Of a stretch of DNA of 9,381 bases, positions 1 to 5,965 are shown one piece after another. Under the pieces are notes generated by a model. That model was not told the DNA's origin. It did no database searches and was given only the letters and a program-made list of their open reading frames with translations. Where the stretch lies: positions 1,804 to 11,184 of the forward strand of contig DNVQ01000015.1 in assembly GCA_003507475.1 (NCBI GenBank), given 5' to 3'. This DNA is from Candidatus Moraniibacteriota bacterium (lineage in GTDB: Bacteria; Patescibacteriota; Minisyncoccia; Moranbacterales; UBA9337). Each line of letters begins with the position of its first letter. The first letter of the stretch is position 1. The translations under genes and the position numbers were made by a program.

Positions 1-1053
1 TTTATTACCGGCGGAGTGGGAGATAGTGCTAGATATCGGACAAAGCATGTGGCCGAGGAATTGGAATTGCATGGTTTTAGGTGCGCTACCACAATTCAGG
101 ATAACCCCTTTCTGACTAGTTATGCTAAAAAATTTAAAGTTTTTATTTTCCATAGAACTCTTTTTTCTGGAAATGTAATAAAATTAATCCAAAAAATTAA
201 AGAGCAAAATAAAGAGATTATTTTTGATACGGATGATTTGGTTTTTGACAAGAAATATCTGGAACACATGGATTTTTTTAAGAAGATGAATCTTTTTGAA
301 AAGAAGCTTTATGAAAACGGAGTGGGAGGAGAAATCGTCAAAGACGATTATGTAAAAGTTTGCACTACCAGTACGACTTACTTGGCTGATAAATTGAGAG
401 AAGAGGGTAAGCGAGTGATTTTGGTGCGAAACAAAATGCCAGAAAGTGACTTAAAAACAGTGGAGGAGATAAATGAAAAAAATTTGGCACAAAAATATTT
501 TCCCTTAGAGAGAATTGTGATCGGTTATTTTAGCGGCGCGCATGGGCATGACAAGGATTTTTCAACCATTGAAGATGTGCTGATTCGGCTGATGGATAAA
601 TATGAAGATTTGAGACTTTTTTTGGGCGGACCCCTAGAAATTAGCGACAAGTTTAAGAAATACGAGAAAAGAATCAAAAAGATGTCCTATGTCCCAAGAT
701 ATGAAAATTATCGAAATATGGCAGGGGTAGATATCATAATCGCACCACTAGAAATTGATAATCCTTTTTGTGAATCCAAATCTGAACTTAAATTTTTTGA
801 AGCTGGTATTTTGAGTGTGCCGGTAGTGGTCACTGCGACTCAAACATTTTGTGAAGCGATTGAGGATGGGGTGGATGGATTTACCGCCAAAGATAGTGAC
901 GAGTGGATTGAAAAATTGGAAAAATTAATCTTAAATAAAAATGTAAGAGTATCAATAGGTCAAAAAGCCAAGGAAAAATCTTTGCGTGATTACACCACTA
1001 AAAATGGTCAAAGTGAAGAATATTATGATTATTTGAAAGGGAAGATTGATTAG
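1..1053 (+). CDS. Glycosyltransferase, GT-B fold, GT4-like (5' end missing)
   Basis: The reading frame is open from base 1, and the residues before the first possible start (GTG at 16) read FITGGVGDSARYR, a typical N-terminal glycine-rich segment of GT-B glycosyltransferases, so the true start lies upstream. About 350 residues are visible. The N-terminal domain has DTDDLVFD at visible residues 76-83. The C-terminal nucleotide-sugar-binding domain opens near residue 170 (RIVIGYFSGAHGHDKDF) and contains PFCESKSELKFFEAGILSVP near 255-275, the Glu-rich donor-binding stretch of GT4-like enzymes. Family knowledge: such enzymes move a sugar from an activated donor onto a growing surface glycan or lipid carrier at the cytoplasmic face of the membrane. 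The donor, acceptor and linkage cannot be read from the sequence. The gene ends with TAG, with no clear terminator before the next gene. Confidence 0.88.
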   Translation, partial: FITGGVGDSARYRTKHVAEELELHGFRCATTIQDNPFLTSYAKKFKVFIFHRTLFSGNVIKLIQKIKEQNKEIIFDTDDLVFDKKYLEHMDFFKKMNLFEKKLYENGVGGEIVKDDYVKVCTTSTTYLADKLREEGKRVILVRNKMPESDLKTVEEINEKNLAQKYFPLERIVIGYFSGAHGHDKDFSTIEDVLIRLMDKYEDLRLFLGGPLEISDKFKKYEKRIKKMSYVPRYENYRNMAGVDIIIAPLEIDNPFCESKSELKFFEAGILSVPVVVTATQTFCEAIEDGVDGFTAKDSDEWIEKLEKLILNKNVRVSIGQKAKEKSLRDYTTKNGQSEEYYDYLKGKID

Positions 1054-1107
1054 TTTTGATAATGGTTTTATATGGTTTAGAGAATAAATTATTTTTTTAG
1101 TATAAAT

Positions 1108-2793
1108 ATGGAATTAAAAGATTTTTACTCTCGTATGCGGGAAGAGGTATCTGAGTTTTCAGTTGGAAGAAATGATTCTGCTGCATTTTTGGTTTGGTTT
1201 TTGGAAAATTATTTTAGGCTCGATGTGCAAGATGCGATTGATAATGTTTCTGATCAGACTAATGATAAAGGAGTTGATGGTATATATGTCGATGATGAGG
1301 AGGAGGTGATTTTTTTACTTCAATCCAAATTTTCCCCCCTTAATGATCAATCGCAAGGTGATAATGATTTGAGAAACTTTATTGGTGCTAGGCAATGGTT
1401 TCTAAATGAGGAGGCAGTTAATAATCTGTTAAATAGTACGGCTTGCAGAGATTTAAAATCTCTTGTGGAAAGTAAGGGAATAAAAAATAAAACTCATTAC
1501 AAATTAGTTTCTGTTTTTGTTACAAACAAAGGATTTAATGATCACGCAAGAGAATATATTCAAACTGTTGATTATCTTGAAGCTTATGATTACAATGATT
1601 TATTTGATAAATTTACATATTTTGCAGATGATGAAAATACTTTTCCTGCAAAAGAAATCCTCGTAACTGAACATACTAAAATTGATTATAATCTACCCGA
1701 TGGTACAATCTCTAGGGTTTACTCTATAAAAGCGAAAGAATTGGTTAAGTTAGATGGTATTCAGGATAGAACTTTATTTTATAAAAATGTTAGATATGGG
1801 GTTGGAAAAACCCGCGTAAATGAGTCAATTAAAAAAACAATTGACAAGCTAGAAGATCATAAAAATTTCTTTCTTTATCATAATGGAATTACAATTATTT
1901 GTCAGGATTTAAGGGAAGATTTAGCGAATAATAAAATTTTTCTTACTGGATATGCTGTAATAAATGGATGTCAATCTATGCTTACATTTTATGAAAATAA
2001 GGAAAAACTCTCTAATAATTTATTTATTCTTGTAAAAATAATTAAATTAAATCTTTCTTCTCAAAGGGTGAAAAATATAACATATTATGCAAATAATCAA
2101 AATTCAATTAGTTTAAAAGATTTGCGCTCTAACGATTCGGTTCAAAAAACATTACAGAGACAGTTCGCAGAATTATTTGGCACAAAAGTCCTATATAGAA
2201 GGAAGAGGGGGGAATCTGAGGAGGGCTATGATATAGTAATTGAAAAAGATTTTGCAGCTCAATTAGTTGAGGCTGTTTACCTTAGCAAGCCGCATAATAC
2301 TCACTTAAAGCAAAAATTATTTGGAGAAGATTATAATATTATTTTTTCAAGAAACATCAATGCAGAAAAGATTTATTTAGCATCATTATTGTATGGAATT
2401 GTTAAAGAAAATTCTAATTTGTTAGATAATGAAAAAATTAGAAATTATGGCTTGTCGTTGTTTTTCTTTTCGCATATTTTAGCAAGCATAATGAAAGAAG
2501 ATGCGTTGGGTAAAGATATCTTAAATGATCCAAGGGACTTTGTTACTAAAAATGAAATTATAGTGTTAAATACTTTGAAGCGCATATGGGAATTGATTAC
2601 GCCGGACATTAATTTTGAGATTGAAGAATATGCTACTCAAAATGAGAATTTTTTTGATTATAAAAACTTATTTAAAAATACCAACTTTATTCAAACCATG
2701 ACAAATAAAATTAAGTCTGATTACACCAGGTTAATTAGAAGAAATACTGCGGATTCGCTTTTAAATATATACAATGGATATAGTCAAAGCTAG
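1108..2793 (+). CDS. AIPR-family abortive infection / phage resistance protein with N-terminal nuclease-like domain
   Basis: The protein has 561 residues. Residues about 20-80 look like a restriction-endonuclease (Mrr/PD-(D/E)xK) fold: Glu33 in a helix, then NDKGVDGIYV with Asp57, then LLQSKF with Gln72-x-Lys74, a QxK version of the ExK motif. The middle region has the hallmarks of the AIPR family (Pfam PF10592): FYKNVRYGVG (Asn227-Val-Arg), VNESIKKTI, FFLYHNGITIIC (Asn259-Gly260), INGCQS (Asn286-Gly-Cys-Gln), then NNQNSISLKDLRSND. Family knowledge: AIPR proteins are linked to phage resistance; a nuclease role is inferred from the N-terminal motif. No partner gene (helicase, methylase, toxin or antitoxin) lies beside it, so it probably acts alone. 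By eye it is more AT-rich than the preceding gene. There is no Shine-Dalgarno site; a TATAAA at 1101-1106 touches the start, so a start at ATG 1135 (Met10) is possible but less likely. Confidence 0.9.
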   Translation: MELKDFYSRMREEVSEFSVGRNDSAAFLVWFLENYFRLDVQDAIDNVSDQTNDKGVDGIYVDDEEEVIFLLQSKFSPLNDQSQGDNDLRNFIGARQWFLNEEAVNNLLNSTACRDLKSLVESKGIKNKTHYKLVSVFVTNKGFNDHAREYIQTVDYLEAYDYNDLFDKFTYFADDENTFPAKEILVTEHTKIDYNLPDGTISRVYSIKAKELVKLDGIQDRTLFYKNVRYGVGKTRVNESIKKTIDKLEDHKNFFLYHNGITIICQDLREDLANNKIFLTGYAVINGCQSMLTFYENKEKLSNNLFILVKIIKLNLSSQRVKNITYYANNQNSISLKDLRSNDSVQKTLQRQFAELFGTKVLYRRKRGESEEGYDIVIEKDFAAQLVEAVYLSKPHNTHLKQKLFGEDYNIIFSRNINAEKIYLASLLYGIVKENSNLLDNEKIRNYGLSLFFFSHILASIMKEDALGKDILNDPRDFVTKNEIIVLNTLKRIWELITPDINFEIEEYATQNENFFDYKNLFKNTNFIQTMTNKIKSDYTRLIRRNTADSLLNIYNGYSQS

Positions 2794-2868
2794 AATTATT
2801 GCTTTATTTTGTTTAGAGTATGCAGTGTGTTTTATGGGTATAATTTTTGAATATAAAAATCATTTTAA

Positions 2869-2903
2869 ATTCATGATTCATAATGCTTAATTCATAATTC
2901 ATC
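2869..2903. repeat. Heptad tandem repeat, five 7-bp units (ATTCATN)
   Basis: Five consecutive 7-base units read ATTCATG, ATTCATA, ATGCTTA, ATTCATA and ATTCATC. Four carry an identical ATTCAT at 2869, 2876, 2890 and 2897, and the middle one is diverged but keeps the phase. The array lies about 75 bases after the stop of the AIPR gene. It resembles short tandemly repeated heptamers known in other bacteria, but no function is evident. Confidence 0.75.
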
Positions 2904-2939
2904 CTAAAATATCTTCCATATACTATAAATTAATAATTG

Positions 2940-2960
2940 CTAGTTACTAGTTACAGATTA
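2940..2960. repeat. Second heptad tandem repeat, three 7-bp units (CTAGTTA)
   Basis: Three 7-base units in a row read CTAGTTA, CTAGTTA and CAGATTA. The unit sequence differs from the array at 2869-2903, but the period is the same. The rest of the 2794-3011 gap holds no open frame of note; it contains an isolated TATAAT at 2839-2844 without a good -35 element. Confidence 0.65.
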
Positions 2961-2975
2961 CTTTCTGAGAGAGGG

Positions 2976-3004
2976 TTGTTTTTTTGCCAATAATTAGTTA
3001 AAAT
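2976..3004 (+). promoter_or_regulatory. Putative sigma-70-type promoter for the small membrane protein
   Basis: TTGTTT (2976-2981) and TAAAAT (2999-3004) are separated by 17 bases. The -35 is weak (three of six consensus bases) and the -10 matches five of six. The expected transcription start falls at about 3011-3012, exactly at the ATG of the next gene, which would make the message leaderless. Confidence 0.45.
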
Positions 3005-3011
3005 AGGGAAT

Positions 3012-3122
3012 ATGAGAAAATTAAGAAAAAAAATAAGAATAGTTTGGATAATCATTTCAATTTTAGCGGTCATTTCGATGGTGGGCTTTTTGATTGCTCC
3101 AGCTTTTGGTGGGGGATATTAA
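3012..3122 (+). CDS. Small single-helix membrane protein (36 aa)
   Basis: This short frame encodes 36 residues: a strongly basic start (MRKLRKKIRIVW) followed by one hydrophobic helix (about residues 12-32) and a Gly-rich end, FGGGY. The charge pattern predicts an N-in, C-out orientation. A promoter-like pair places the transcription start at its ATG; a short GGG lies only three bases before the ATG, too close for a normal Shine-Dalgarno site. I do not recognise a named family. Very small one-helix proteins of this layout are common in Patescibacteria-like genomes, and its position just before the DivIC/FtsB-like gene makes a role at the envelope or septum possible, but that is inference. It could also be a chance frame, though the clean basic-then-hydrophobic design argues against this. 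Confidence 0.6.
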   Translation: MRKLRKKIRIVWIIISILAVISMVGFLIAPAFGGGY

Positions 3123-3131
3123 TTATTATTA

Positions 3132-3164
3132 ATGCCAAATCATAACATCATTTGAATTTGGTAT
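3132..3164. repeat. Inverted repeat overlapping the -10 of the septum gene
   Basis: ATGCCAAAT (3132-3140) and ATTTGGTAT (3156-3164) form a 9-base dyad with eight Watson-Crick pairs and one G-T, around a 15-base centre. The right arm covers the start of the TATAAA at 3162-3167. It is not followed by a T tract, so it is a better candidate for an operator than for a terminator of the small gene upstream. Confidence 0.4.
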
Positions 3165-3167
3165 AAA
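3159..3167 (+). promoter_or_regulatory. Extended -10 promoter for the DivIC/FtsB-like gene
   Basis: TGGTATAAA is an extended -10 element (TG, one base, then TATAAA at 3162-3167). No convincing -35 is present, which is acceptable for extended -10 promoters. Transcription would begin near 3174, one or two bases before the ATG at 3176, so the message would be practically leaderless. This agrees with the lack of a Shine-Dalgarno site there. Confidence 0.5.
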
Positions 3168-3175
3168 AACAAAAA

Positions 3176-3577
3176 ATGAAATTTTTTTATTTTTTATCAT
3201 TCTTTTTGATTTTGGCAGGAGCTCTGGCTTTTCTTTTATTTCCTACGCTTAAAGAAATCAGAAGATCAAAAATTATTGAAAACGAAATTGCAAATTTGGA
3301 AACGGAAGCTGAGAAATTAAGTGCCCAAAATAATTTTCTTAAAGAAAAAATAGAATATCTGAAATCTGATTATTACAAGGAAAGCGTGGCCAAAGATAGG
3401 CTTAGTTTGAGAAACGTGGGTGAAAAATTGGTAATTGTTCAGCCTAAGCAGAAAGTTTTGGGTGCGTCTGATGATAAAATAGAGGAAAATAATATTGAGA
3501 TAGAAAAGGGGAGTCAACGAAACAATCTTCCCAACTACCAAAAATGGTGGGAAATTGTCAGAGGGGAGGGAATATAA
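3176..3577 (+). CDS. Septum formation initiator, DivIC/FtsB/FtsL-like
   Basis: The 133-residue protein has the layout of the DivIC/FtsB family: an N-terminal membrane helix (residues 3-23), a coiled coil (about 30-66, with regularly spaced Ile/Leu such as Ile38, Leu41, Leu48, Leu55, Ile59, Leu62) and then YYKESVAKDRLSLRNVGEKL at 66-85, which matches the conserved segment after the coil where the family reads roughly Y.E..AR..L.....GE. Family knowledge: these bitopic proteins join FtsL and FtsQ/DivIB in the divisome and help activate septal peptidoglycan synthesis. The tail is charged and ends NYQKWWEIVRGEGI; a Trp-Trp tail is frequent in homologues from Patescibacteria. The start is the only sensible ATG. 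The next gene begins 16-22 bases after the stop, so the two are probably co-transcribed. FtsL cannot be excluded as the better name. Confidence 0.82.
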   Translation: MKFFYFLSFFLILAGALAFLLFPTLKEIRRSKIIENEIANLETEAEKLSAQNNFLKEKIEYLKSDYYKESVAKDRLSLRNVGEKLVIVQPKQKVLGASDDKIEENNIEIEKGSQRNNLPNYQKWWEIVRGEGI

Positions 3578-3593
3578 TAATGTATATAAATTA

Positions 3594-4676
3594 ATGGTTA
3601 TGAAAGCAAAGAATAAAAGCGAGGAAAAAAAAGTTGAGAAAATTAAAGTTACAACCCTATTATATGGCATTGGTGCTTTTATTTTGACCTTGTTGTTAAT
3701 TGGGATAATTTTTATTTATAGATTTAACAATCCAAATAAAATTCCCAATTATATTTATAATCGAGTTTTCTTTCCAGCAGTTGCGATTGAGGGAACTAAT
3801 TTTATATCAATAGGTTCGATAAATCAAAACCTGATGTCTATCAGGAGATTTTATGAAAATCAGGATTTTTCTTCTTTGGGGCTTAGGTTTGATTTTAATA
3901 CAGATGATGGAAAGAAGAGATTAAAAATAAGAGAAAAAGAACTGATAAATAAAATGATTGAAGATAGTGCTGTTGAAATATTGGCTCAAGAGAGAGGTAT
4001 TAATATTTCAAAAAAAACAGTAAAGGATAACGTGGATAGAAAAATGGATGAATATGGAAATAGGGAGATAGTGGGGGAAAATTTAGATAATTTATATGAT
4101 TGGACAATAGATGATTTTAAAGATAAAATAGTGCGTCCAAGCCTATATAAGGATGCTCTGGAAAAATGGTTGGCGGAAAATGAAGGTAAGGAAAAGAATG
4201 ATAAAGCTAAAAAAACAGCTCAAAACACTTTGGAAAAATTAAAGCAAAAAGGTGATTTTGAAAAAATAGCCCAGGAGATTTCCGAGGGAGGTACGGCAGA
4301 TACAGGCGGAAAACTAGGATGGTTTCGAGAAGATCAGGTATCTTTGGAAATAAAGGATAGCGTAATTGATATAGAAAAAGGAAAGTTTAGTGATGTCTTG
4401 GAGAGTAAAATGGGCTATCATATAATAAAAGTTGATAATACCCGAGAAATTGATGGAAAAAAAGCTTATGAAATAAGCCAGATATTTTTCCCTAAAGTAT
4501 CTTTTGCAAATTGGTTAGATGGTAAGATAAAAGATATGAAAATATCAGTGTTACTGGCGGATTATCAATGGGATAAGGAAAAAGGATTTGTTAGATTTAA
4601 AGATAAAAATATGGAAAAATTTGAAGAAGAGTCACTTAAAAGAGCCGAAAAAGATGCTTCCTTGATAGCTTTGTAG
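3594..4676 (+). CDS. Membrane-anchored parvulin-type peptidyl-prolyl isomerase (PpiC/SurA/PrsA-like)
   Basis: With a start at ATG 3594 the protein has 360 residues; ATG 3600 (Met3) is equally possible. A frame-open TTG at 3555 exists but lies inside the preceding gene and adds no conserved residues. A charged cytoplasmic tail is followed by a membrane helix (about 20-42), an extracytoplasmic SurA_N-like helical region (about 98-145, KELINKMIEDSAVEILAQER) and a parvulin domain (about 198-282). The domain shows the family signatures FEKIAQEIS, GGTADTGGKLGWF (232-244) and GYHIIKV (274-280). Family knowledge: such proteins catalyse cis-trans isomerisation at prolines and help exported proteins fold outside the membrane. 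No lipobox is seen, so anchoring is by the uncleaved helix. About 75 residues follow the domain, with a charged helical end. TATAAT (3573-3578) and TATAAA (3585-3590) lie just upstream, so an internal promoter is possible within the divIC-ppiC pair. Confidence 0.88.
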   Translation: MVMKAKNKSEEKKVEKIKVTTLLYGIGAFILTLLLIGIIFIYRFNNPNKIPNYIYNRVFFPAVAIEGTNFISIGSINQNLMSIRRFYENQDFSSLGLRFDFNTDDGKKRLKIREKELINKMIEDSAVEILAQERGINISKKTVKDNVDRKMDEYGNREIVGENLDNLYDWTIDDFKDKIVRPSLYKDALEKWLAENEGKEKNDKAKKTAQNTLEKLKQKGDFEKIAQEISEGGTADTGGKLGWFREDQVSLEIKDSVIDIEKGKFSDVLESKMGYHIIKVDNTREIDGKKAYEISQIFFPKVSFANWLDGKIKDMKISVLLADYQWDKEKGFVRFKDKNMEKFEEESLKRAEKDASLIAL

Positions 4677-4693
4677 ATTTATTTTTAATAATC

Positions 4694-4702
4694 TGTTATG
4701 AT
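4694..4702 (+). promoter_or_regulatory. Extended -10 promoter for the ferredoxin gene
   Basis: TGTTATGAT is a good extended -10 (TG, one base, TATGAT at 4697-4702). The nearest -35-like sequence, TTGTAG at 4671-4676, is 20 bases away and weak. Transcription would start near 4709, giving a leader of about 70 bases that is very T-rich and without a visible Shine-Dalgarno site. Confidence 0.45.
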
Positions 4703-4780
4703 ATATTTTGAGTAATTAATTTTTTAAGTTTATTTTTTTTAAGAAACAAATATTGTTTTTTGAAGAAATATAATATTACT

Positions 4781-4969
4781 ATGCCGAAAGTTAAGATTAA
4801 CGAGGATTTATGTATTGGTTGCGGAACATGTGAGGCTATTTGCTCCACTGTTTTCAAGATGGATGCAGAAAAGGGGAAATCAGTAGTTATTGCTGATGAA
4901 TGTGGGGATTGCGATTGTCAGGAAGCTATTGATAGTTGTCCAGTTAACGCTATTTCATTTGAACAATAG
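4781..4969 (+). CDS. Small [4Fe-4S] ferredoxin, monocluster type
   Basis: The start is taken as ATG 4781, giving 62 residues (MPKVKINEDLCIGCGTCEAI...). A TTG 21 bases earlier is open in frame but would add only MKKYNIT, unlike known ferredoxins. Cys11, Cys14 and Cys17 (CIGCGTC) and Cys53 followed by Pro (SCPVNAI) form the ligand set of one [4Fe-4S] cluster, as in the single-cluster ferredoxins of Thermotoga and Desulfovibrio. The second cluster motif of clostridial ferredoxins is missing. Family knowledge: these are soluble low-potential electron carriers in the cytoplasm. Unusual here are four further cysteines: Cys21, in the place of the usual extra cysteine, and Cys41, Cys44 and Cys46 in ECGDCDC. 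The redox partner cannot be deduced; no oxidoreductase gene is nearby. The gene seems to be transcribed alone from the extended -10 upstream. Confidence 0.9.
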   Translation: MPKVKINEDLCIGCGTCEAICSTVFKMDAEKGKSVVIADECGDCDCQEAIDSCPVNAISFEQ

Positions 4970-4976
4970 AAAAAGT

Positions 4977-5083
4977 AACGGGGTTTTTTCTGAATAATGT
5001 GTTTTCTGATTTTTAACAACAGAATATTTTTTCGGGAATTAACTCCTTTCCCTTGTTTTTCAATTAGGAATCGGGGCCCCGTT
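4977..5083 (+). other. GC-rich foldable intergenic segment, candidate structured RNA
   Basis: The gap 4970-5180 holds no convincing gene. Within it AACGGGG (4977-4983) can pair with CCCCGTT (5077-5083). Inside that, TTCTGAAT (4988-4995) pairs with ATTAGGAA (5063-5070) except for one mismatch, and two hairpins lie in the interior: TTCTG/CAGAA (5004-5008 with 5020-5024) and GGGAA/TTCCC (5034-5038 with 5048-5052). The result is a branched fold of about 107 bases. CGGGGCCCCG (5072-5081) is also a perfect palindrome and stands out in very AT-rich DNA. A terminator-like hairpin follows at 5128. It could be a small RNA, the 3' UTR of the ferredoxin message, or a leader for the next gene. It was folded by eye only and no known RNA family was recognised. 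Confidence 0.35.
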
Positions 5084-5127
5084 TCTATCTCTGTTTGGAG
5101 AAAATTTGTTTATGTAGTTGGATAAAT

Positions 5128-5145
5128 AAGCATCTATGCTTTTTT
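5128..5145 (+). terminator. Rho-independent terminator-like hairpin
   Basis: AAGCA (5128-5132), loop TCTA, TGCTT (5137-5141), running into T residues through 5145. The 5-bp stem is short but the T tract of six (5140-5145) is good. It would end transcription of the ferredoxin gene and of any RNA from the structured gap, just before the polytopic membrane protein. Confidence 0.5.
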
Positions 5146-5180
5146 AAGATTATTGTTTTTTAATTTTTTTCTATTTACCT

Positions 5181-5921
5181 GTGTTTCTATATCTGCCAGC
5201 AATATTTCAATCAATTGTTTTTGTCCTCTTTTTAGAATCAATGCTTCTCTATAGAGGATCTTTTTGGTTTTTATTTTTTGCTTTTTTGATTCTTTCGCTG
5301 GCATCTTTTCGGATTTATTGCAAAGTGTGGTCTGGATGGTTTATCGTTACAATATTTTATACTTCCATTTGGACAATTTTACATTTAATAGACTACGATA
5401 CTGAAAAGCATATTTTTATATTAATTGGCGGATTGGTTAATTATTTTTTATTGTTTGGTATTTACAGGATATCGAGAAAACCTGAAAGTGAAACTGCTAA
5501 AAGCGTGATTGCTATGTCAAATATGGCTGTTATTTTTCTGTTTTTTTCAGCATCTTATGGGGTTTATTTGAACTTCGATATCTCTTCCTGGATATTGATG
5601 ACATTTTATTTTTTTAATATAGCGCTAATTAGTTATCAATATTTCTTATTAATTGGAGAGGAAAACAAGCAGAAAATATTGGTGTATAGTTTAGTTTTGG
5701 GTTTTGGGGTTTTGGAAATGGGATGGGTGATAAATTTTTGGCCATTTGGCTATTTAACTACCGGAGTCATTTTATTGATGTTTTACTATATAATTTGGGA
5801 TCTATCTCAAAACTATTTTAAAAATATTTTGTCAGTTAAAAAAGTTTTAGTAAATTTAATATTTTTTATAATAGCAAGTGGTGTTATTTTGCATAGCTCA
5901 ATATGGCTACCTAATATTTAA
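5181..5921 (+). CDS. Polytopic membrane protein of unknown function (about 9 helices)
   Basis: The 246-residue protein is hydrophobic almost throughout. About nine membrane helices can be seen, near residues 5-25, 28-46, 51-68, 77-95, 108-128, 134-158, 165-184, 188-208 and 218-240, with short charged loops (RKPESETAK at 99-107, GEENKQK at 159-165). No catalytic motif, transporter signature or cofactor site is visible, and I do not recognise the family. The aromatic-rich segment from about 179 to 205 (GWVINFWPFGYLTTGV, then FYYIIWDL) is the most distinctive part and may be the conserved core. The start is uncertain: GTG at 5181 gives the longest sensible form, ATT 5163 is open in frame, and ATG 5241 would remove the first helix; none has a Shine-Dalgarno site. 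It sits directly before the HtrA-like gene, which has its own promoter-like TATAAT, so the two need not be co-transcribed. Confidence 0.7.
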   Translation: MFLYLPAIFQSIVFVLFLESMLLYRGSFWFLFFAFLILSLASFRIYCKVWSGWFIVTIFYTSIWTILHLIDYDTEKHIFILIGGLVNYFLLFGIYRISRKPESETAKSVIAMSNMAVIFLFFSASYGVYLNFDISSWILMTFYFFNIALISYQYFLLIGEENKQKILVYSLVLGFGVLEMGWVINFWPFGYLTTGVILLMFYYIIWDLSQNYFKNILSVKKVLVNLIFFIIASGVILHSSIWLPNI

Positions 5922-5937
5922 ATTTAATATTAATCAG

Positions 5938-5943
5938 TATAAT
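5938..5943 (+). promoter_or_regulatory. Putative -10 element for the HtrA-like gene
   Basis: A perfect TATAAT lies 22 bases before the ATG, giving a leader of about 16 bases. A -35 is poor (AT-only sequence at 5915-5922, overlapping the stop of the upstream gene). No Shine-Dalgarno site is present in the leader. Confidence 0.4.
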
Positions 5944-5965
5944 TATTTATATCTTAATTAAAAAA

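Noticed and set aside
2839..2844. A perfect TATAAT in the gap after the AIPR gene, as a promoter.
   Set aside because: No suitable -35 or extended -10 goes with it and no gene starts nearby; in such AT-rich DNA this hexamer is expected by chance.
2869..2960. The repeats after the AIPR gene as a CRISPR array or as insertion-sequence ends.
   Set aside because: The units are 7 bp with no spacers, and no transposase, terminal inverted repeats or target-site duplication is seen.
3317..3670. A minus-strand hydrophobic frame across the septum gene and the start of the parvulin gene.
   Set aside because: It overlaps two well-supported genes on the other strand; the hydrophobicity is what is expected from the complement of Lys/Glu-rich codons.
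4675..4694. A bulged dyad AGATTTATT/AATAATCT at the end of the parvulin gene, as a possible terminator.
   Set aside because: The stem is AT-only, has a bulge and is not followed by a T tract; it overlaps the stop codon and runs into the ferredoxin promoter.
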